Assembly (NCBI GenBank): GCA_023245565.1
Contig: JAHFKB010000044.1
Coordinates: 1-5,161 of the forward strand
DNA: 5,161 bases
Direction: 5' to 3'
Origin: an archaeon
Lineage (GTDB): Archaea > Nanobdellota > Nanobdellia > SCGC-AAA011-G17 > GW2011-AR18
Of this stretch, positions 1-3,424 are shown piece by piece (positions within the stretch are counted from its first letter, which is position 1; the number at the start of each line of letters is the position of its first letter). The notes under the pieces are model-generated. The model ran no database searches and was not told the origin of the DNA. It saw only the letters and a program-made list of their open reading frames with translations. The translations under genes were made by a program, and so were the position numbers.

Positions 1-15
1 AAGGGAAAACCCCTT
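1..15 (-). terminator. Candidate terminator hairpin, cut by the window edge
   Basis: AAGGG (1-5) and CCCTT (11-15) can pair around a 5-base loop. The right arm overlaps the last base of the membrane-protein stop codon (15-17), and on the minus strand the loop reads GTTTT. It is one of the few G/C-containing stems in an AT-rich window and sits exactly at the gene end, which suggests a 3'-end structure. The window stops at base 1, so I cannot see whether the stem extends or whether the T-tract usual for archaeal termination follows. Confidence 0.35.
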
Positions 16-362
16 TACTTTACTAAATATCTAACTCCTAAACTTACAACACCTATTACAATATGTAATACAGATATTGCAGGATTTATATTAAAGTAAG
101 TTGTTAATAAACCACTTACAGCAGGTACAAATCCTAATACACCAAGTGCTACACCAGCAACACCTAGAACTAAGTTATAAGTCATTCCATCACCTTTAGT
201 ACCAGCATAGATACCAAATGCAGCAGCTATTATGTGTAAAACACTTTGAAGCATATTTACTCCAAATAATCCTAAAATCATGTTTGTAAATAATCCCCAA
301 ACACCAACAACTGCTAGGACTAACCCAAGAACTAAAGCATATGTTTTCTGTACATTTGCCAT
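15..362 (-). CDS. Small four-helix membrane protein, DUF4383-like
   Basis: This 115-residue protein is almost entirely hydrophobic, with four likely membrane segments at about residues 7-32, 36-54, 62-88 and 93-112 and a basic C-terminus (RYLVK). It is an internal duplication: TYALVLG (7-13) matches TYNLVLG (61-67), and SVLHI (40-44) matches SVLHI (97-101). Each half therefore has the pattern Gly-rich helix, NP/NM turn, then a helix carrying one His (H43, H100). The pattern resembles DUF4383 membrane proteins, whose function is not established; I infer a cell-membrane location. The ATG at 360-362 is fixed by an in-frame TAA two codons upstream and by the SD at 370-376. It appears to be a single-gene unit with its own TATA box. 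Its G+C is about one third, higher than its neighbours at about one quarter, which may reflect Gly/Ala-rich composition and high expression rather than transfer. The family call is from memory of the pattern; the membrane topology is firmer. Confidence 0.75.
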   Translation of the reverse strand: MANVQKTYALVLGLVLAVVGVWGLFTNMILGLFGVNMLQSVLHIIAAAFGIYAGTKGDGMTYNLVLGVAGVALGVLGFVPAVSGLLTTYFNINPAISVLHIVIGVVSLGVRYLVK

Positions 363-369
363 TAATTAA

Positions 370-376
370 CACCTCC
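370..376 (-). promoter_or_regulatory. Strong Shine-Dalgarno of the membrane-protein gene
   Basis: On the minus strand this reads GGAGGTG, a close complement of the conserved anti-SD at the 16S rRNA 3' end. It lies seven bases before the ATG. It is the only strong SD ahead of a first gene in the window; the vapB, regulator and 181-residue genes look leaderless or short-leadered. It decides the start and suggests efficient translation. Confidence 0.85.
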
Positions 377-400
377 AATAGTAAATTTTTAATAGATATC

Positions 401-410
401 AATATATAAA
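401..410 (-). promoter_or_regulatory. TATA box of the membrane-protein gene
   Basis: On the minus strand this reads TTTATATATT, preceded by an A-rich stretch that could serve as a BRE. Initiation about 25 bp downstream would fall near 380, giving a leader of roughly 18-20 bases that includes the SD at 370-376. The spacing fits an archaeal promoter. It lies in the 92-bp gap after the OmpA-VWA gene, so this gene is probably transcribed separately. Confidence 0.55.
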
Positions 411-454
411 TATTTTCATCTAGTATTTTTTAATATAATTAATAATTTCTAGAA

Positions 455-1354
455 TTATCTTATAGAATAACTTTTTCCACCAGTTTGATTTGAAATATTT
501 GCAAGTAAATTTTCAGTATCTTGACCAGTCTTAACTGCAAGAGTATTTAAATTTATTTTCTTTTCTTTAGCTCTTGTTAAAATCATATCTGGATTAACAC
601 CATTAGATTCATTATCTTGACCATCGCTTAATAAAGTAATACTTTTTCCATTTTCTGCAATATCTAATAATTCATAAGTAGATTTCCATAAAGGTGTTCC
701 TCCTTCTGGTAAATAACTACTAATTTTGTCTTTAACTTCTCTTAAACCTAAACTATTAAAAATATAAACATGAGAACTATTAGGGTATTTATATTTAGTA
801 ACAGTATCCCACTTACCATTCTCAATCATAGAACTACTTGCGTCAACTAAATAATAATCTGCCTTAAGTAAATTAAAAGCCCTATGTATTGGATTTTCAT
901 TTGCTATAATTAAAACTCTTCTATTTTTTTGTAAAGTTTTAAAATCATTTCCTTCACCTAAAGGTTTACTCTCACCATAAGAAGTAATATCTATTTTGCC
1001 TTTAGCTTCAAAACCTTTGAGATAATGTTCAATACTTGTAGCTCTTTCATAACCTAGTTTAATATTATCTTCATAACTTCCCCTATTATCAGCATAACCT
1101 TCAACTATGAAATTTTTATCTTTATGTATTTTAAAAAAATTCCACAAATCTTTTCTATCATTTTTAAATAACATCCAACTGTTAGTTAAAAAATAAATAG
1201 TTAAAATTTCTCCATCTCGAGAAATAGAATTTGTTAAATGTTTATTTGTTGGAGGTTTTTCAATATTAAATTTGCCTAAAGGATCACCTAAAACTAAATT
1301 TTCTAACCCAATTAAAAATGCTCCAGTTCCAAAACAAAAAGTTCTTCTATCCAT
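455..1354 (-). CDS. Tat-exported OmpA-like / von Willebrand factor A protein
   Basis: The 299-residue product has three parts. Residues 1-23 form a twin-arginine-type signal (DRRTFC followed by a Gly-rich hydrophobic stretch), so I infer Tat export of a folded protein. Residues about 48-150 are an OmpA C-terminal-like domain: VEGYADNRGS, then a helix with YERA, ITSYGES, and a closing NRRVLI. D89 and R104 are spaced 15 apart, as are the diaminopimelate-binding Asp and Arg of bacterial OmpA. Residues about 165-299 are a VWA domain with a complete metal site: DASSS (D171, S173, S175), T220 in GGTPLW and D244 in LLSDGQDN. The first stretch of the VWA fold is short, about 50 residues from DxSxS to the Thr. 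Family knowledge suggests a surface protein that binds a cell-wall-like or glycan ligand and a protein partner through Mg2+; the actual ligand is unknown. An in-frame TGA five codons upstream makes this the first ATG; no SD is visible. It follows the winged-helix gene by 34 bp and is probably co-transcribed with it. Confidence 0.85.
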   Translation of the reverse strand: MDRRTFCFGTGAFLIGLENLVLGDPLGKFNIEKPPTNKHLTNSISRDGEILTIYFLTNSWMLFKNDRKDLWNFFKIHKDKNFIVEGYADNRGSYEDNIKLGYERATSIEHYLKGFEAKGKIDITSYGESKPLGEGNDFKTLQKNRRVLIIANENPIHRAFNLLKADYYLVDASSSMIENGKWDTVTKYKYPNSSHVYIFNSLGLREVKDKISSYLPEGGTPLWKSTYELLDIAENGKSITLLSDGQDNESNGVNPDMILTRAKEKKINLNTLAVKTGQDTENLLANISNQTGGKSYSIR

Positions 1355-1388
1355 AATAAAAATAATTCAGAAATATTTTTAATCTTAA

Positions 1389-2108
1389 CTAAAAAGGAGA
1401 TTTAATTTCAGGTCCACAATATCTACAACCTGTATCAGAAACTTCTTTATGTGAAGCAGTATGCATTGCTAAAGTAAATCCAGAAACATTTCCTGAAATT
1501 TTAGAACCCAAACTATCAGGAGGAACACTAGTAGAACTAAAACTAGGATTACTACTATAAGGACTGCTTAAAGCTCCAAAAGCCCCAAAATTTGCATAAG
1601 CATTTAAAACATTATTAACTCCCTGAGAACCAACAGGTGCAACACCATAAGAAAAACTATTTTGTAAATTAATAGATTGCCTATAAGGGTTATCTATATT
1701 TCTATTTTGAATTTCTGTTTTATAAAAATCTCCTTGATTTTGCACATTGGTAATTTTTTGATATTTTTCCATCTCTCTAGGTTGTTCTATAACTTTAGTT
1801 TCTTTTACACTTGAAGAAATTTCAATTTTATAATTTGAAGTTTTAAATTTATTAAGATTTTTAGATTCTTGATCAATTATAACAAAATCACACATCTTTT
1901 CAGCTTTAGGATTTTTCCAATTTATTTTAAATAAAATAGTATTAGCTATTTTTACAGAACTCAATACTTCTTCTCTTTCTAAATTCTTTAAAGTTTCATG
2001 ACACCAGCTAACACTAATTCCTAGAATTTTAGATATCTGATTAACATTATAACCATCCTTAGTAGTCATTAATAATTTCAATATTTGTTTTTGTTTTTCA
2101 GTTATCAT
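1389..2108 (-). CDS. Winged-helix regulator with disordered linker and His/Cys tail
   Basis: The 239-residue protein begins with an archaeal-style winged helix-turn-helix at about residues 3-65: a helix (KQKQILKLL), then ISKILGISVSWCHETLKNLEREEVL as the recognition region, then a wing ending LFKINWKNPKAEKM. This predicts DNA binding. Residues about 82-210 look disordered, rich in Asn, Gln, Ser and later Gly/Pro/Tyr/Phe. The tail holds H216, H220, C228 and C231 (HxxxH, seven residues, CxxC), which could bind one zinc; that is an inference from spacing only. The ATG at 2106-2108 follows an in-frame TAA five codons upstream, and there is only a weak GGT nearby. It reads away from vapB across a shared control region, and the OmpA-VWA gene lies 34 bp behind its stop, so it probably controls that gene and itself. 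The DNA-binding call is good; targets and any metal sensing are unknown. Confidence 0.75.
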   Translation of the reverse strand: MITEKQKQILKLLMTTKDGYNVNQISKILGISVSWCHETLKNLEREEVLSSVKIANTILFKINWKNPKAEKMCDFVIIDQESKNLNKFKTSNYKIEISSSVKETKVIEQPREMEKYQKITNVQNQGDFYKTEIQNRNIDNPYRQSINLQNSFSYGVAPVGSQGVNNVLNAYANFGAFGALSSPYSSNPSFSSTSVPPDSLGSKISGNVSGFTLAMHTASHKEVSDTGCRYCGPEIKSPF

Positions 2109-2117
2109 ATTACCTAA

Positions 2118-2144
2118 TAATTATTCGGTATTTACGAATATTTA
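2118..2144. promoter_or_regulatory. Candidate operator dyad at the regulator promoter
   Basis: TATTCG (2122-2127) and CGAATA (2135-2140) are perfect inverted repeats around a 7-base spacer. The symmetry extends outward to 10-bp arms (2118-2127 and 2135-2144) with one mismatch. It overlaps the probable minus-strand TATA element and lies 10 bp from the winged-helix gene start. This is the position expected for autorepression by a dimeric winged-helix protein, but no binding evidence exists. Confidence 0.45.
2137..2144 (-). promoter_or_regulatory. Probable TATA box of the winged-helix / OmpA-VWA operon
   Basis: On the minus strand this reads TAAATATT, centred about 32 bp before the ATG at 2108. 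Initiation about 25 bp downstream would leave a leader of only a few bases, in line with the lack of a good SD. In such AT-rich DNA a TATA-like octamer alone is weak evidence; position and spacing support it. Confidence 0.4.
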
Positions 2145-2187
2145 ACACTTTTCATTGTAAGATTTGCAAGAATTTTACCAAAAAGAA

Positions 2188-2195
2188 TATAAATA
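2188..2195 (+). promoter_or_regulatory. TATA box of vapBC, leaderless start
   Basis: TATAAATA is preceded by an A-rich BRE-like stretch (CCAAAAAGAA). Its centre is about 24 bp upstream of the vapB ATG at 2215, so transcription should start at or next to the start codon. No SD precedes that ATG. This is the typical layout of a leaderless archaeal transcript. Confidence 0.65.
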
Positions 2196-2214
2196 GTTAT
2201 ACCTATAGTTATAC
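2194..2214 (+). repeat. Direct repeat abutting the vapB start, candidate operator
   Basis: TAGTTATAC occurs at 2194-2202 and again at 2206-2214, with a 12-bp period. The first copy overlaps the end of the TATA box and the second ends one base before the ATG. VapB or VapBC complexes commonly repress their own promoters, so these are plausible binding sites. That role is inferred from position alone. Confidence 0.5.
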
Positions 2215-2439
2215 ATGACAATCAAAGTAAAAACAAAACAATGGGGGCATTCAATAGGAATTATAATTCCAAAAGAAATAATTAATAATTTAAAAATAAA
2301 ACCCGGAGAAGATCTAATGATTCAAGTAGAAAAAAAAGAAAACCCATTAAAAGAACTATCTGGAACTTTAAAATCTAAAAAATCAACAGAACAAATGATC
2401 AAAGAAGTAAGAAAGGAGTTAGAAAGTAAATGGATGTAA
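2215..2439 (+). CDS. vapB: VapB-type antitoxin, SpoVT/AbrB domain
   Basis: The 74-residue protein starts with a swapped-hairpin AbrB domain at about residues 2-42: VKTKQWGHSIGIIIPKEI, then LKIKPGEDLMIQVE. It ends in a charged helical tail at about residues 56-74 (KSTEQMIKEVRKELESKW), the part that in this family wraps around and blocks the PIN toxin. Antitoxins of this type also bind their own promoter as dimers, with the toxin as co-repressor. The ATG is fixed by an in-frame TAG three codons upstream and by the TATA box placement, which implies a leaderless transcript. The gene overlaps the toxin gene by 10 bp, the tight coupling expected of a type II toxin-antitoxin operon. Length and domain order are normal for archaeal VapB proteins. 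Confidence 0.9.
   Translation: MTIKVKTKQWGHSIGIIIPKEIINNLKIKPGEDLMIQVEKKENPLKELSGTLKSKKSTEQMIKEVRKELESKWM
2415..2418 (+). promoter_or_regulatory. Shine-Dalgarno for vapC inside vapB
   Basis: GGAG lies 11 bases before the vapC ATG at 2430, within the end of vapB; AAAGGAGTT is the wider context. The spacing is slightly long. Together with the 10-bp overlap it points to coupled translation of toxin after antitoxin. Confidence 0.5.
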
Positions 2440-2798
2440 AATTCTTAGATACATATGCTTTAGTAGAAATAAGTAAAAGCAATCCTAGATTTAATTACCT
2501 ATTTGAATCAGACTTTGTTGTTTTAGATTTAACTTTAGCTGAACTTTACACAGTTTTACTAAGGGAGAGTGGAAAAGATCTAGCTGATTTATGGTGTAAA
2601 AAACTAGAAAATTTCTCAACTTCAGCTTCACTACCAATATTAATTAAGGCAGTAAATTATAGATATGAAAATAAAAAACAAAACTTATCTTTTTTTGATT
2701 GTGTTGGTTATATCTTTGCAAAAGAAAATGGAATGAATTTTGTTACAGGAGATAAAGAATTTAAAGATAAAGAAGGAGTAGAATTCATTAAGAAATAA
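2430..2798 (+). CDS. vapC: VapC-type toxin, PIN-domain ribonuclease
   Basis: This 122-residue protein is a complete PIN domain with all four expected acidic residues: D7 in KFLDTYAL, E39 in TLAELY, D90 in SFFDCVGY and D108 in VTGDKEF. These coordinate Mg2+ or Mn2+ for RNA cleavage, so the enzyme looks catalytically intact. Family members cut tRNA or rRNA and halt translation when not held by VapB; the target of this one cannot be read from sequence. An in-frame TAA sits immediately before the ATG, which fixes the start. The overlap with vapB and the normal length support a working toxin-antitoxin pair that may stabilise this stretch of chromosome or act in stress or phage response. Confidence 0.92.
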   Translation: MDVKFLDTYALVEISKSNPRFNYLFESDFVVLDLTLAELYTVLLRESGKDLADLWCKKLENFSTSASLPILIKAVNYRYENKKQNLSFFDCVGYIFAKENGMNFVTGDKEFKDKEGVEFIKK

Positions 2799-2812
2799 TT
2801 ATCCAAAAATTA

Positions 2813-2828
2813 ACTTCTTATAAGTAGT
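2813..2828. repeat. 16-bp imperfect palindrome after vapC
   Basis: A perfect CTTATAAG core (2817-2824) extends to ACTTCTTA/TAAGTAGT with one mismatched pair. It lies between the vapC stop and the next gene's promoter. It could be a weak 3' hairpin for vapBC or an upstream operator. No T-tract follows, and the arms are AT-rich, so the support is slight. Confidence 0.25.
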
Positions 2829-2832
2829 AAAT

Positions 2833-2862
2833 AATAGTTAAATTTATAAAGAATTAACTATT
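2833..2862. promoter_or_regulatory. 30-bp dyad flanking a TATA box, candidate operator
   Basis: AATAGTTAA (2833-2841) and TTAACTATT (2854-2862) are perfect 9-bp inverted repeats around a 12-base spacer that contains the TATA box. A dimer bound here would cover the TBP site, so repression is the natural reading. The core ATAGTTA also occurs in both repeats at the vapB promoter, which raises shared control by VapB. The same heptamer occurs inside coding sequence too, so that link is tentative. Confidence 0.5.
2843..2850 (+). promoter_or_regulatory. TATA box of the 181-residue gene
   Basis: TTTATAAA is centred about 32 bp before the ATG at 2879. Initiation about 25-27 bp downstream leaves a leader of only about six bases, consistent with the absence of an SD (the sequence before the ATG is TAAAGAAA). 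Confidence 0.55.
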
Positions 2863-2878
2863 TGATTATTTAAAGAAA

Positions 2879-3424
2879 ATGGTAAAAAATGTTACTATAT
2901 TAAATATTGGAATGATTAATAGAAAAAACCCAATAGATTGCAGAATAGCTGATAGTACATTAGATGATTTAATTTTTAGCCAGCTTCCTAAGAATGAAAG
3001 TGATATGGCTGATTTTTCACCCAATTATAGAAGGGGATTTGAAGAAAGACATAAAGGACATTTAAGTAATATAAAAAGGAAAATATTAGATGAAATTGGA
3101 TCAAAATACTTAGAAGAGACTTATGAAAGAATTATAGAAGATTTACAAAAATTTATGGATGACTATGTAAGTAAAAATTATGGGAATTTAAAATTATATT
3201 CTACATTTTTAAGACAAAACGATATTGATCTATTATGTGCAACTATGACAATGAGTTTGGGTAAATCAGCAGCTTCTTTAGCTGAGAAAATGAATTTTAA
3301 TACAAATGTAAATATTTCTGTAGAAAATAAAAATTACCAAATAGACCTAGAATCCTATTTAAGAAAACTTCAAAATAAACTTTATGAACATTATGTAAAA
3401 GAATTAGGTTATAATCAAAATTAA
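2879..3424 (+). CDS. Unrecognised 181-residue hypothetical protein
   Basis: I do not recognise this family. The protein looks soluble and mostly helical, with no signal peptide, membrane segment or clear metal site. After a short hydrophobic start (VTILNIGMI) it has an acidic and polar stretch (about 20-46). A basic segment follows, YRRGFEERHKGHLSNIKRKI (50-69), then charged helices to about residue 100. A more conserved-looking part is LRQNDIDLLCATMTMSLGKS (111-130), and a charged helix closes the protein (about 156-176). The basic segment could contact nucleic acid, but nothing shows that directly. It is a separate transcription unit 80 bp after vapC, with its own TATA box inside a strong inverted repeat, so it is probably tightly regulated. 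Its TAA overlaps the stop of the convergent helicase gene. Base composition matches its neighbours. The open frame, promoter and tight packing support a real gene. Confidence 0.7.
   Translation: MVKNVTILNIGMINRKNPIDCRIADSTLDDLIFSQLPKNESDMADFSPNYRRGFEERHKGHLSNIKRKILDEIGSKYLEETYERIIEDLQKFMDDYVSKNYGNLKLYSTFLRQNDIDLLCATMTMSLGKSAASLAEKMNFNTNVNISVENKNYQIDLESYLRKLQNKLYEHYVKELGYNQN

Noticed and set aside
196..402. Open frame of 68 codons on the minus strand
   Set aside because: It overlaps the duplicated membrane-protein gene in another frame, has no supporting start signal, and its Cys/Ser/Trp/Ile-rich sequence looks like out-of-frame translation.
447..454. TTCTAGAA palindrome just after the OmpA-VWA stop, as a terminator
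   Set aside because: The stem is only 4 bp per side with no loop and no T-tract follows on the minus strand; such palindromes are expected by chance.
1197..1203. ATAGTTA as a specific regulon motif
   Set aside because: The heptamer also occurs inside coding sequence here and at 4241-4247, and a few copies are expected by chance in DNA this AT-rich, so only the paired promoter arrangements are kept as candidates.
455..1354. Bacterial origin of the whole window because of the OmpA domain
   Set aside because: Archaeal-style promoters with leaderless starts, the archaeal-type winged helix and the XPD-like helicase argue otherwise; transfer of the single domain or gene is the simpler reading.
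1479..1760. Asn/Gln/Ser/Gly-rich middle of the regulator as a frameshift or a separate gene
   Set aside because: The frame stays open without a stop from the winged helix to the His/Cys tail, and the composition is that of a disordered linker.
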